Assembly: GCA_012719125.1 (NCBI GenBank)
Contig: JAAYAY010000246.1
Coordinates: 1-51,427, forward strand
DNA length: 51,427 nt
Reading direction: 5' to 3'
DNA from: Planctomycetaceae bacterium
GTDB lineage: Bacteria; Planctomycetota; Planctomycetia; Pirellulales; Thermoguttaceae
Shown: piece by piece, positions 30,999 through 40,129 of the stretch
How the letters are laid out: each line of letters begins with the position of its first letter
How positions within the stretch are numbered: the first letter of the stretch is position 1
Made by a program: the position numbers and the translations under genes
Notes under the pieces: generated by a model
Told to the model about the DNA's origin: nothing
The model's input: the letters and a program-made list of their open reading frames with translations, nothing else
Databases searched by the model: none

Positions 30999-32108
30999 AT
31001 GACTCAACCCACCCCGCTCTGCAATCGCCGCACGTTCCTTGCCGCCCTCGCCGCCGCAGGCGCCGCCGCTCTCACGCGGAATGCCCAAGCAACTACGTCC
31101 GCCCCGGCCGACAGGTTGAAACTCGGGTTCGACAACTTCTCTGTCCGGGCCTTCGATTGGAAGGCGCCCCAACTGATCGAATACGCGGCTTCACTCAAGG
31201 TCGATACGCTCCTGCTCTCCGACCTGGACGTCTACGAGAGTCTCGAAGCCGACTACCTGAAGCAGTTGGCGGCCCGGGCGAAGGAGGCAGGCGTCGAGTT
31301 GCAGGCCGGCACGGGAAGCATCTGTCCCACGTCGAAATCCTACAATGAGAAGAAGTGGGGCAAGGCCGAGGACCATGCCCGGCTGCTGATCCGCACAGCC
31401 AGACTGCTTGGAACGCCGGTGGCCCGCTGCTATCTCGGCAGCCAGCAGGATCGCCGAGGCGACGGTGGAATCGATCGCCACATGGACGCGATGGTCAAGG
31501 TTCTCAAGACGGTGCGGAGCGAGGCGGAAGATGCGGGCGTGAAGATTGCCGTCGAGAACCATGCGGGCGACATGCTGGCCTGGGAACTCGTTGACCTGAT
31601 CAAGGAGGCCGGCGAGAGCTTCGTAGGCGCCACGATGGATCCGGGCAATGCCGCTTGGGCGATCGAAGACCCGATGGTCAATCTGGAGGCCCTCGGTCCC
31701 TACGTGGTGACCACCGGGATCCGCGATACGGCCGTCTGGGAAACCGAGCAAGGCGCCAAGGCCATGTGGGCCAACATGGGGCACGGCAACACGGACTGGC
31801 CCGCCTATGTGAATCGCTTCCGCGAACTCTGTCCCGACGTGCCTTTCGTCCTGGAGATCATCTCGTACAAGTGGTTGGGCGAGTCCAACTACCTGGAGCC
31901 GGAATTCTGGTCGCGCTATCCGCAAGCCCGAGCGGGCGAATTCGCGCGCTACGTGGCCTTGGCTCGAAGGGGCAAGGAATACACGATTCCCGCCGGCCGT
32001 CCCGCGGGCGACCCGTCGCCGCAGTTGGAGCAGGCCCAGCAGAAGTTCGACCTGGAAGAGAGCTTGAAGTACTGCCGGGAGACGTTGGGGATCGGGGTGA
32101 AGGGGTAG
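30999..32108 (+). CDS. Tat-exported sugar phosphate isomerase/epimerase-like protein
   Basis: From ATG 30999 this gives 369 residues. The N-terminus CNRRTFLAALAAAGAAALTR has an RR-x-F-L twin-arginine signal, so the protein is exported folded. The mature part is an AP endonuclease 2/xylose-isomerase-like TIM barrel: LKLGFDNFSVRAFDW, VKIAVENHAGD (metal Glu), FVGATMDPGNAAWA (metal Asp) and PFVLEIISYKW (acidic strand 8). Exported members of this fold are frequent in planctomycetes and act on unknown sugars. The longer frame from 30870 runs through a repeat and is rejected. Confidence 0.75.
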   Translation: MTQPTPLCNRRTFLAALAAAGAAALTRNAQATTSAPADRLKLGFDNFSVRAFDWKAPQLIEYAASLKVDTLLLSDLDVYESLEADYLKQLAARAKEAGVELQAGTGSICPTSKSYNEKKWGKAEDHARLLIRTARLLGTPVARCYLGSQQDRRGDGGIDRHMDAMVKVLKTVRSEAEDAGVKIAVENHAGDMLAWELVDLIKEAGESFVGATMDPGNAAWAIEDPMVNLEALGPYVVTTGIRDTAVWETEQGAKAMWANMGHGNTDWPAYVNRFRELCPDVPFVLEIISYKWLGESNYLEPEFWSRYPQARAGEFARYVALARRGKEYTIPAGRPAGDPSPQLEQAQQKFDLEESLKYCRETLGIGVKG

Positions 32109-32112
32109 GCGG

Positions 32113-32219
32113 CCCGGGAGGAAAAAGGTGACAGCCACCTTTTGCCGGAACGGCCAGACCAACCTTCGGTCGGTGCCCGGTGCTTCGCACAAAAGGTGAC
32201 TGTCACCTTCTTCCGGGAA
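32113..32219. repeat. REP/MITE-like element with paired AAGGTGAC palindromes
   Basis: Two 17-base palindromes, AAGGTGACAGCCACCTT (32125-32141, one mismatch) and AAGGTGACTGTCACCTT (32193-32209, perfect), occur 68 bases apart. The outer flanks (CCGGGAGGAAA and TTCTTCCGGGA) extend the symmetry into one larger imperfect inverted repeat. It fills the gap between two convergent genes. Such elements are typically moved by RAYT transposases and may act as terminators. Confidence 0.65.
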
Positions 32220-32233
32220 TCCTGCAGGGCTGT

Positions 32234-33643
32234 TTAGCGTTCTTGCGCCCCGGCCAGTTTCGGATCGTCGAGGTCCAGCCGGTACAGGATCTGATTGTAG
32301 TCGTAGCGCGGCGTCGGACGCGGTGCCTTAATCAGAAACATCGTATAAGTGCCTTCGAAGAGGAGAATCGGCGAGCCTTCCGGCGTGAATTCGGGGTGTA
32401 GACGCGGGTTGTAGAAGGTGTAGTTGTCGTGGCTCAGTACTTTGACGGCCTTGCCCCAAGGTCCGGTCGGCTCGTCGGCTTCGGCATACCAGATCTCTCC
32501 CAGCATCGACGGCTTGCCGAACGACTCCATGAAGACCGTGACCCAGCGTTTCCGAAAGGCGTTCCAGGCAATCGAGCCGCTGTGTGGTTTCACCGGCTTG
32601 CCGTCATGGGCCGACACGAGACTCTCCTGGGGCCGGAGCACCTCCCAGGCGGACGAATCCTGCCAGGCCTCAAAAGTCGCCGGGCAGCGGAGCGTGGGGA
32701 GCGGGTTGCCGAACAGCACCCATTCCTTGCCTTGGGGATCCTTCCAGAACGCGGGATGTCCCGAGGGGGCCGGCGGCTCTTTCTCCGTCTTTTCCGATTT
32801 CGTCCAGAATACACGGTGCTGCTCGAATCGCGACGTGGAATCGTTCCACACGCAGAGGCCCGACTCGTAGGCCTCCAGCGGCGGCTTGATTTTGACGTAG
32901 GTGGCGACCAGTCGCGGCATCCCGCCGGCATCGGGCAGGCTGACATAGCCGCTCAGCCATGTCGGCCCGCTGCCGGGCATCTCTGCCACGCCGCAAGGAA
33001 CGCCCTTCGAGTTCGTGAAGTAGTCAAACGTCAAACGCACCGGCGGCTCGAACGATTCGAGCGGCCTGACGGCGGTGGTGGCGCTCGACATGTGAAAGAT
33101 CCCCAACGGATAGTGCGGCATGGTCGTGTCGCCCCAGGCCCAAAAGAGCTTGCCGCGATGCACCGCGTTCTGCACGCTGTCGCAGCCGAACACGCCCGAC
33201 TCGGGCCAATCCAGGTCGCCGCCCAGCTTCTGGCTCTCCGCGAAGAGCCCCGCGCCGGTCAGCCGCCCCAGCCGCTTCGCTATGCTCGTGCGGACGACTT
33301 CCACCTGAAGCGTCTTGCCGGGCTCCGGCCGCAATCGCACGCCGCGATAGCCGAAACCGTCGGGGAGCACTTCGTATCCAGGGCTGAGACAGTCAAACCA
33401 CACCTCGCGGTTCATCAGTTCGGGCAGATCCAAGGCGATCAGTCCCGCGTTGTCGGTCACCAGTCGCTCATGGTGTGTGGTCCGCAATTCCACCAGCGGC
33501 ACCGGCCACCCGCTCCCTTTTTCGACGACTTCGATCCGGCACGGCTCCGCCGCCGCTGCGGCCCCTTCGCGCCAGCCGCACCGGACCGAGACAGCACTCA
33601 ACAAGGGAACACATAGCAGCACCAGAACCGAGCGAGCTTGCAT
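32234..33643 (-). CDS. Secreted beta-propeller protein, GH43/DUF4185-like
   Basis: From ATG 33643 (GGAGG nine bases upstream) this gives 469 residues with a signal peptide (MQARSVLVLLCVPLLSAVSV). Residues 35-115 form a beta-sandwich (CRIEVVEKGSGWPVPLVELR). The rest is a propeller: GDTTMPHYPLGIFHMSSATT, PTWLSGYVSL, FWKDPQGKEWVLFGNPLP, GSIAWNAFRKRWVTVFME, GEIWYAEADEPTGPW and FYNPRLHPEF. These repeated W-x-x-F/Y blades resemble DUF4185 and GH43/GH32 relatives. Catalytic residues cannot be assigned. It shares direction with the sialidase-like gene about 100 bases upstream. Confidence 0.6.
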   Translation of the reverse strand: MQARSVLVLLCVPLLSAVSVRCGWREGAAAAAEPCRIEVVEKGSGWPVPLVELRTTHHERLVTDNAGLIALDLPELMNREVWFDCLSPGYEVLPDGFGYRGVRLRPEPGKTLQVEVVRTSIAKRLGRLTGAGLFAESQKLGGDLDWPESGVFGCDSVQNAVHRGKLFWAWGDTTMPHYPLGIFHMSSATTAVRPLESFEPPVRLTFDYFTNSKGVPCGVAEMPGSGPTWLSGYVSLPDAGGMPRLVATYVKIKPPLEAYESGLCVWNDSTSRFEQHRVFWTKSEKTEKEPPAPSGHPAFWKDPQGKEWVLFGNPLPTLRCPATFEAWQDSSAWEVLRPQESLVSAHDGKPVKPHSGSIAWNAFRKRWVTVFMESFGKPSMLGEIWYAEADEPTGPWGKAVKVLSHDNYTFYNPRLHPEFTPEGSPILLFEGTYTMFLIKAPRPTPRYDYNQILYRLDLDDPKLAGAQER

Positions 33644-33739
33644 GGAACTAATCCTCCAGATGCTAACGGATAGCCGCTTGGGCAAGCGGGCTGTGGATTT
33701 GAAGAAGGTCAACAATTCGGTTCTCGAATCTCCCGCGGG

Positions 33740-34846
33740 TCACTCAACGTGGCCGTCGATCGCCCACAAGCCCTTGACGCCGTCGACGGCGGTGCCGGAA
33801 ATGGCGGTGATCGTCTTGGCATCTTTGACGAACAGCGCGTTCCAGAGCCCCGGGGCGTCGGTGAGTGCTTCAAACGGCACGCTGCGCCCGGCGAACCGGG
33901 TGGCTTCGGCGTCGCCGACATAGACGACCATCCGCGAGTTGGTGAAGTCGTGGGAGGCGTCTCGTCCCTCGGTGCTCTGAACGGAGAGCACGGTCTCCCC
34001 CCGCGGAAGCTGCACGAGATAGGGAGCGCCGGCATAGACACGCTCGGGGAGCGGGTCGACCAGGGCCGATTGGCGGCGATCGTCTTCACCGCTCACAGGA
34101 AGCGACTCGGCCGGTTCTGCCGCGGGAAGGGAGATGATCGCCGGTTTGAATCGGCCGGACAGTCCGTTGTCCTCGATCGCCAGGGCGATTCGGCGTCCGC
34201 CCGCCAGGAGCAACGGAACGGGCATGCCGTCGCGATGGCCGGCCCGAAAGGAGACGGCTTGCGATTCAAGCCAGGTCCGGCCGCCGTCGATCGAGCGGAG
34301 TCGGGTGATTTCCTGCTCGCCGCTGTGCGGGTAAGGGTATTCGTTGGCGAAGAAGAGCTGGACCTCGCCCGAGGGCAGTTCGACGGCCGCCGGCTCCCAG
34401 CAACCGATTCGGCGTTCGGTACCGGCCGCGTAGATCCGCCGGTGATCCTGCCAGGTCCGTCCTCCGTCGTTACTCGTGCAGACACCGACGGCATAAGGGG
34501 ATTGCCCGTCCGTCGGCCGCTCATTGTACATGAGAAGTACGCGTCCGTCCCGGAGGACGAGCAACTCGGCATTGGCGGCGTGGCCCTGGGGGTAGTCGAC
34601 CGCGAGAGCCTCGTCCGGCCAGGTTCTGCCGTCGTCCGTGCTGCGGCGGACGTAGATCGCCCTGCCCCGCGAATAGGCGCACAGGATGGAGTCGTCGGGC
34701 AATCGGGCCATACGGCCGTAGCCGGCGCCGCGCTGGATGAGGACGGCGGTGCCGGGCTGCCAGCGGATTGCCGGCTGAGCGTGGCCGGTCCCCGTAATCG
34801 CGAACCATGCAAGCGTGAGGGCCGTGGAGGTTGTCAAAAAACGCAT
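33740..34846 (-). CDS. Secreted BNR-repeat sialidase-like protein
   Basis: From ATG 34846 this gives 368 residues. A signal peptide (MRFLTTSTALTLAWFAITGTGHA) precedes a propeller with three clear Asp boxes: STDDGRTWPDE, SNDGGRTWQDH and SIDGGRTWLES. RLPDDSILCAYSRGRAIYVR lies where sialidases carry their arginine triad, and WEPAAVELPSGEVQLFFANE includes an acidic pair seen in GH93/GH33-like exo-enzymes. It probably removes terminal sugars outside the cell. The frame runs upstream to 35179 but that portion is unrelated and overlaps the LRR gene. Confidence 0.75.
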   Translation of the reverse strand: MRFLTTSTALTLAWFAITGTGHAQPAIRWQPGTAVLIQRGAGYGRMARLPDDSILCAYSRGRAIYVRRSTDDGRTWPDEALAVDYPQGHAANAELLVLRDGRVLLMYNERPTDGQSPYAVGVCTSNDGGRTWQDHRRIYAAGTERRIGCWEPAAVELPSGEVQLFFANEYPYPHSGEQEITRLRSIDGGRTWLESQAVSFRAGHRDGMPVPLLLAGGRRIALAIEDNGLSGRFKPAIISLPAAEPAESLPVSGEDDRRQSALVDPLPERVYAGAPYLVQLPRGETVLSVQSTEGRDASHDFTNSRMVVYVGDAEATRFAGRSVPFEALTDAPGLWNALFVKDAKTITAISGTAVDGVKGLWAIDGHVE

Positions 34847-35091
34847 AATAGGCTCGGTCTCTTGAGTGCTTCGGGCCGGTGATCTGTTGCCGAAACGTTT
34901 CATCCTGCTCAATCCATTTTGCCCTGGCAGCAGGGCGAAATACAGAGTTCGCCGCCAAGATTTCTGTTGAGGGGGCGAAGAACGATGGGGGATTCTGATC
35001 GCCCGTGCGTTGCAGGAGCGTCTCCCGGTGAGATACGCTACTATTCGATCGAAACCGGCATGCCGCAAAGCGGCGGAAGGGAAGATGGAAG

Positions 35092-36915
35092 ATGTACACG
35101 CAAACGGTCCGGGCCCTGCTGACGCCCTTGCTCGTCCTCCAGTTCGTGGTCTCGTACGCGTCGCTGGGAGCTGAGTCAAGCGGCCGGGAAGATTCGATTG
35201 CTCAGTTACGTGAGCGAGGGGCCGTTGTGGAAGTCGACGACCAGGGCGACGCCGTGAGCGTTCGGCTTTTCGGCGAGTTCACGAACGACGATCTGCGGCT
35301 TTTGTGCGGTCTGAGCAAGCTGACGGAGCTCGACATCGCCGGCGGAGAAGTATCCGACGCCGGTTTGGCCATCGTCGGCGAGATCGGCAGCTTGCAGGAC
35401 CTGGAAATCACGAACCGCTCCATCACGACCAAGGGTATCGGTTATCTGACGAAGCTCAAGCAGTTGAGGAAACTGAACCTGATGTACACGAGCGTCGACG
35501 ATGATGTCGCCTCCTTTCTACCCCGGTTCCCAAACCTGGAAGAGCTCTGGTTGGGGCAAACGAAGATTACCGACACCGGGCTCGAGCAGATTGGACGGAT
35601 CGCGTCCCTGCGATCGCTTTCACTCACCGCGGACAAGATTACGGATGCGGGGATCGTACATCTTGCCAGGCTGTCGAAGCTGCGCAAGCTCGTGCTGCAT
35701 GATACACAGATTGCCGACAGCGGACTGGAGTCGTTGGGCAGGATGTCCGGCCTTGAAGAACTGTACCTGGGAAGCGTCCAGATGGGCGGTCCCGGCTTTG
35801 CCGCAATCAGCAAGCTGCCTAATCTGCGAACGCTGTACTTGACAGAAGCGTCTGTTGACGACGATGCGGTTGCTCCGTTGGCTTGTGCGCCACGACTGGA
35901 GAAGCTCTATCTGGACGGTACTCGGATCGGTGATGCGGGTCTCGAAGAGATGGGGCTGGCAAGGATGAAGAACCTGTGCTTGCTGCATCTTCCCTGGGGC
36001 AACGTCACCGATCGAGGTGTTGCCTTGATCGCGGGACTCACCGAGCTCAGGGAATTGCATCTGCCCCCCAACAACAAGGTGACTGACGCCGGGATGAAGT
36101 GTATCGGCAACTTGACGAAACTGGAGGCTCTCGTGGCGCGGGAGGCAACGAGCGATGTTGCCATGGCGGAGATCGGAAAGCTGGTAAACCTGAACTACCT
36201 CGATCTCGTGGGAGCCCGCGTTACCGATGCGGGACTCGTCCACCTGAAAGACTTGCCCAAGCTGGAGTATCTCAACCTGTCCTGCTGTCGTGTGACGGAT
36301 GCCGGCCTGGAAACGCTCTCGAAGTTGACGCAACTCAAGAAGTTGAAACTGGGAATAACGCCGATCACAGACAAAGGGCTGAGGCATCTGGAATCGCTGA
36401 CTAGTCTTCAGAGGTTGATTGTGACGGGGTCCATGGTTACGCTGGAGGCTGTCGATCGGCTCAAAAAGAAACTGCCAAACACAGACATCTACGGTGGCCG
36501 CGTGCGGGAGGGGTTCATTGAGTTCGATCAGAACGACCTTCGCGTCGAGGCTGAAAGGGAGAAGCTTGCCGGAACCTGGAAAGGACGTGCGATTCCGGAC
36601 GAGGGTGAGAAGCCTGCGGATGCGGCAATATCGTTCGCCAAGGAGCGCGTAACATTCTCCGGCGAAAGCGGTGAATCGATCTCCGCCACCTACAAGCTCG
36701 ACCCGACCAAGTCGCCCAAGTGGCTCGACTTTGCCATGGACGTAGACGGTTGGGTTGTTGAGTCGAAGGCGATCTATGAGTTGGAGTCCGGTGTGCTCAG
36801 GCTGAGCGCTGTTGAGGACGGCGACCAACGCCCGAAGGACTTCAGCGACAAAGAAAGCAAATATGCCCGCCGGGCGGAGTTGCGACGGGTCGATAAGGAC
36901 GAGAAGGCCAAGTGA
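35092..36915 (+). CDS. Secreted leucine-rich-repeat protein with a TIGR03067-like domain
   Basis: The 607-residue protein has a signal peptide (MYTQTVRALLTPLLVLQFVVSYASLG). About 17 leucine-rich repeats span residues 55-460, with the recurring unit LxxLxxLxLxxTxITDAGLxxL of 23-25 residues, as in cysteine-containing/GALA-type bacterial LRRs. The C-terminal 120 residues (REKLAGTWKGRAIPD, ITATYKLDPTKSPKWLDF-type text, AIYELESGVLRLSAVED) match the planctomycete domain TIGR03067. It is probably a surface or periplasmic binding protein. It starts 245 bases from the divergent sialidase-like gene. Confidence 0.8.
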   Translation: MYTQTVRALLTPLLVLQFVVSYASLGAESSGREDSIAQLRERGAVVEVDDQGDAVSVRLFGEFTNDDLRLLCGLSKLTELDIAGGEVSDAGLAIVGEIGSLQDLEITNRSITTKGIGYLTKLKQLRKLNLMYTSVDDDVASFLPRFPNLEELWLGQTKITDTGLEQIGRIASLRSLSLTADKITDAGIVHLARLSKLRKLVLHDTQIADSGLESLGRMSGLEELYLGSVQMGGPGFAAISKLPNLRTLYLTEASVDDDAVAPLACAPRLEKLYLDGTRIGDAGLEEMGLARMKNLCLLHLPWGNVTDRGVALIAGLTELRELHLPPNNKVTDAGMKCIGNLTKLEALVAREATSDVAMAEIGKLVNLNYLDLVGARVTDAGLVHLKDLPKLEYLNLSCCRVTDAGLETLSKLTQLKKLKLGITPITDKGLRHLESLTSLQRLIVTGSMVTLEAVDRLKKKLPNTDIYGGRVREGFIEFDQNDLRVEAEREKLAGTWKGRAIPDEGEKPADAAISFAKERVTFSGESGESISATYKLDPTKSPKWLDFAMDVDGWVVESKAIYELESGVLRLSAVEDGDQRPKDFSDKESKYARRAELRRVDKDEKAK

Positions 36916-37000
36916 CCTGAAGATACGTAGGGGATTGAGGACTCGGACACGAATGAAAGCGGCGACAAGTCGCACGCACTCCAGAGGGATGACGCATCTT

Positions 37001-38236
37001 ATGAAGAGACTGACACGTCCAATGAGCGTTTGGGTTCTCGCAGGCACGATTGCGGCCGTCGCCTGGTCGGCAAGAGGCGACGAGGTGGCGCCCGCCCCGG
37101 CCGTGCGTGTGGAAGGCGAGCAAACGCAACTCTCGCCCGACCAGCCGCACCCGTGGGCACAGGGAACCAAGTTGCGGCAGATCCAGACGCTGGGACCGGG
37201 TAGCGGCACGCCGGCTCAGGGGGCGGTCGACATCGGCAGCATCGTCGTCCGCCACGAGGGACGCGTGCTGGAAGCCGGCAAGGACTACGTCGTTCATCCC
37301 GTGTCGGGCTCACTGGGCATCGGGCCCAATCCGAGCGTCGCTCCGAACGCCCCGATCACGATCGCCTACACCTACCGGCTCCGCCGACTCGATTCGAAGG
37401 TCAAGACGGCCGACGAAAGCGTCGAAATCCGGGCCGGCGAACCGGCCCTGACCGTGCCCGAGCCGCCGGTGCTCAAGCCGGGCGAAACGCGGCTGGCCAA
37501 CATCTTCGTCGACTACGACAGCGACGGGACCGACGCCGACGTCTACCCGATCCAGGAGTCGGCCGATCAGGCCAGGACGGGAACGACGCCCGGACGCATC
37601 CCCAGGACGATGGCCAGGATCGCGGCGGGCGAGCCGGTCAAGATCGTCTGCTGGGGCGACAGTGTGACCGTCGGCGGAGATGTCAGTACCCCGGAAAAAC
37701 GCTATTCGGCCGTCTTCGCCCAGCGGCTCAAGGCCAAGTATCCCACGGTGAAGATCGACGTCGAAACGATCGCCGTAGGCGGCTCCCACTCGCGACAGTG
37801 GCTCTGGCCCGACAAGGTCCCCGGCCGCGAGGGCTGCGATTGGCAGCGGATCGCCGACGCGAGGCCCCACCTGGTCACGCTCGAGTTCGTCAACGACGCC
37901 GGGCTGTCGGGGGCGTCGCTGGAGCAGGTCTACGACGAAATCCGCGCACGCGTTCAGTCGCTGGGGGCCGAGCTGATCCTGATCACGCCCCACTTCACCA
38001 AGCCGGAGATGATGGGTTTCAAGACGCTCCGCGATCCGGAGTGCCGCCCCTATGTCGTCTCGCTGAGAGAGTACGCCCGAAAGCACAACCTGGCACTGGC
38101 CGACGCGTCGGCTCGCTGGGAACATCTGTGGAAAGAGGGCCTGCCCTACGTGACGCTGCTGCGAAACGGAATCAACCATCCGGACGATCGGGGCCACGCC
38201 CTGTTCGCCGATGAACTCATGAAGTGCTTTCGCTAG
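37001..38236 (+). CDS. Secreted SGNH/GDSL hydrolase
   Basis: From ATG 37001 this gives 411 residues with a signal peptide (MKRLTRPMSVWVLAGTIAAV). A beta-rich N-terminal domain (about residues 40-190) precedes the SGNH fold: block I IVCWGDSVTVGG (nucleophile Ser), AVGGSHSRQW (oxyanion Gly), LEFVNDAG (Asn), and block V GINHPDDRGH (catalytic Asp and His). Such enzymes deacylate polysaccharides or cleave esters. In-frame ATGs at 36989 and 36953 are possible alternatives. Its stop overlaps the opposing ROK stop inside GCTAGC. Confidence 0.78.
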   Translation: MKRLTRPMSVWVLAGTIAAVAWSARGDEVAPAPAVRVEGEQTQLSPDQPHPWAQGTKLRQIQTLGPGSGTPAQGAVDIGSIVVRHEGRVLEAGKDYVVHPVSGSLGIGPNPSVAPNAPITIAYTYRLRRLDSKVKTADESVEIRAGEPALTVPEPPVLKPGETRLANIFVDYDSDGTDADVYPIQESADQARTGTTPGRIPRTMARIAAGEPVKIVCWGDSVTVGGDVSTPEKRYSAVFAQRLKAKYPTVKIDVETIAVGGSHSRQWLWPDKVPGREGCDWQRIADARPHLVTLEFVNDAGLSGASLEQVYDEIRARVQSLGAELILITPHFTKPEMMGFKTLRDPECRPYVVSLREYARKHNLALADASARWEHLWKEGLPYVTLLRNGINHPDDRGHALFADELMKCFR

Positions 38237-39621
38237 CACGTCACATGAATCAACGCGGCCTTGCGGCCGGTGCAGGCGTTGTAGACTTCCGCCAACTTGG
38301 GCGTCGGGGCGACCTCCAGCCGGATTCGCCGCTGGCGCAGGAACAGCTCGGCCTCCGCGTTCAAGGCCATCTGCCCCTGGTGTCCGGAGCCGATGAATAC
38401 GACTTCCGGGCCGCACCGGCAAACCCGTTCCAGTTCCTGCACGTCGACCACGTGGGACGTACCGTGCCGCTCCTTGACGGCCGCCTTCTTCCGCTTCTTC
38501 ACTTTGCCGTCGACGCGGATGAGGACGTCCACTTCATGGGTCTTCTTGCCGATCGAGATTGTGCCGAAGCTCGTGTCGCCGATCTGGGGATACTTGGGAC
38601 ATACCGAGTACTTGGGGTCAAAGGGACTGAGCCCCGCCTTGGTGGCGGCCAATGCCGCTGCGCCGAGCACGACCGCGTCGTCGCCCAGCGCGGAGAGCAC
38701 GACGTGCCCTCCCTCCCGAGCGCCGGTGAGCCGGTCCGAATCGAGGATCCGTTCGATGATCGGGAGCATGAACCCGCTGCACGCCTCGGCCACCCCGCCG
38801 CCCAGCACGATCACTTCGGGATCGATCAAGTGCCGCACAGTAAGGAACCCGTAGCCCAGAACCTCCGACGCCCCCTGCATCACCTCGGTGACCAACTCGT
38901 CGTTTGCTTCCAGGGCGCGGCACAGGGAACTGGATCGGATCAGCGAGAGGTCGCCTTCGAGCAATTCCGAGAGAATCGTCGTTCGCCCGGCCTCGACGCC
39001 CTGCCGGATATCGCGTTCGATGGCCGTTCGACTGGCCAGAGCCTCCAGGCATCCATAGTTTCCGCAGCCGCATTGGGGACCGCCGATCTGCATGACGATA
39101 TGTCCGATCTCGCCGGCCGATTCCCTAGCTCCCGTCCAGAGCTTGCCTTTTCGGACAATGCCGCTTCCCACACCAGTCCCCACGAGAATGGCGATTGAAC
39201 TGCTCGTTCCCCGAGCCGAACCAAGCCACGACTCGCCGAGCGCGCCTAGATTGCAGTCGTTCCCCAGGGCGACAGGCACGCCAAAATACTCTTCCAGTTG
39301 AGAGCCCACGGAGATTCCCGTCAGGCCCATATTGGGCGTCACCACGACGAATCCTCTCTCCGGATCGACCACTCCGGGAATCGCGATCCCCACGGCGGTC
39401 AACTGGTCTCGCCCGACGGATTCCTCTTCCATGGTTTCGTCGGCGGCCGCGATGATGGCCTTGAGGATGTCTTCGGCGCCGCCGTCTCGCGGTGTGGGGC
39501 AACGGTGTCGCGAGAGGACCACTCCCCCTTGGGTAATCAGCGAGGCCTGGATCTTTGTCCCCCCCACGTCGATTCCCAAGTAAATCGCCTCGGACGCCGA
39601 GCGTTTTGCTTTCGAATCCAT
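38233..39621 (-). CDS. ROK-family sugar kinase fused to an MTH938-like domain
   Basis: From ATG 39621 (GAGGAGG seven bases upstream) this gives 462 residues. Residues 10-330 are a ROK kinase: YLGIDVGGTKIQASL (phosphate loop), ALGNDCNLGALGE (catalytic Asp), VGTGVGSGIV, GEIGHI and the zinc motif CGCGNYGCLEA. It would phosphorylate a hexose such as glucose in the cytoplasm. Residues 348-462 form a separate domain (GDTSFGTISIGKKTHEVDVL, EVVFIGSGHQGQ, LEVAPTPKLAEVYNACTGRK) matching the MTH938/NDUFAF3-like fold, whose biochemical role is unclear. The fusion is continuous with no frameshift. Confidence 0.82.
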   Translation of the reverse strand: MDSKAKRSASEAIYLGIDVGGTKIQASLITQGGVVLSRHRCPTPRDGGAEDILKAIIAAADETMEEESVGRDQLTAVGIAIPGVVDPERGFVVVTPNMGLTGISVGSQLEEYFGVPVALGNDCNLGALGESWLGSARGTSSSIAILVGTGVGSGIVRKGKLWTGARESAGEIGHIVMQIGGPQCGCGNYGCLEALASRTAIERDIRQGVEAGRTTILSELLEGDLSLIRSSSLCRALEANDELVTEVMQGASEVLGYGFLTVRHLIDPEVIVLGGGVAEACSGFMLPIIERILDSDRLTGAREGGHVVLSALGDDAVVLGAAALAATKAGLSPFDPKYSVCPKYPQIGDTSFGTISIGKKTHEVDVLIRVDGKVKKRKKAAVKERHGTSHVVDVQELERVCRCGPEVVFIGSGHQGQMALNAEAELFLRQRRIRLEVAPTPKLAEVYNACTGRKAALIHVTC

Positions 39622-39802
39622 CTCACACCCTCCTCGCGTCTCGTGATAATCCAAGCCATGTCATTTTTGGCGCATTACCCCATTTGTGAAAGGGGTCGAC
39701 CGGTAAAACGGGGCGGCAATTCTTCTACGTTGGAGGACATCCTGCTATATTGTTGTTTCGCCGGTCCTCGCCAACGGGTCCCTCCATCGGGAGAGCATCG
39801 AA

Positions 39803-40123
39803 ATGTTTGCCGTGTGTGTTCATGTGTGCGTCAAGGAAGAGAACCGCGACCAGTTCATCGAGGCGACTCTCGAAAACGCCCGGGCCACCATCCGGGAGCC
39901 GGGGAACCTGCGTTTCGACGTCATCCAGCAGGTCGACGACCCGAATCGGTTCGTTCTCTACGAAGTCTATCGCGACACGTCCGGAATGGAGGCCCACAAG
40001 GATACCCCCCATTATGCCGAATGGCGAGACGCTGTTGCCCCCTGGATGGCCGAGCCTCGTCGTGGCGTGAAACACCAGTCCCTCTTCCCCAAGACGGAAG
40101 CCGGCTGGAAAACCGAAGGTTAA
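39803..40123 (+). CDS. LsrG-like ABM-domain monooxygenase or isomerase
   Basis: The 106-residue protein is a single antibiotic-biosynthesis-monooxygenase (ABM) domain. VCVKEENRDQFIEATLENAR, IREPGNLRFDVIQQVDDPNR, FVLYEVYRD and HKDTPHYAEW match the LsrG/YgiN group. LsrG isomerises phosphorylated autoinducer-2 breakdown products; YgiN oxidises quinols. No lsr genes are nearby, so the substrate is open. It ends six bases before the response-regulator gene and is probably cotranscribed. Confidence 0.78.
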   Translation: MFAVCVHVCVKEENRDQFIEATLENARATIREPGNLRFDVIQQVDDPNRFVLYEVYRDTSGMEAHKDTPHYAEWRDAVAPWMAEPRRGVKHQSLFPKTEAGWKTEG

Positions 40124-40129
40124 CGCATC

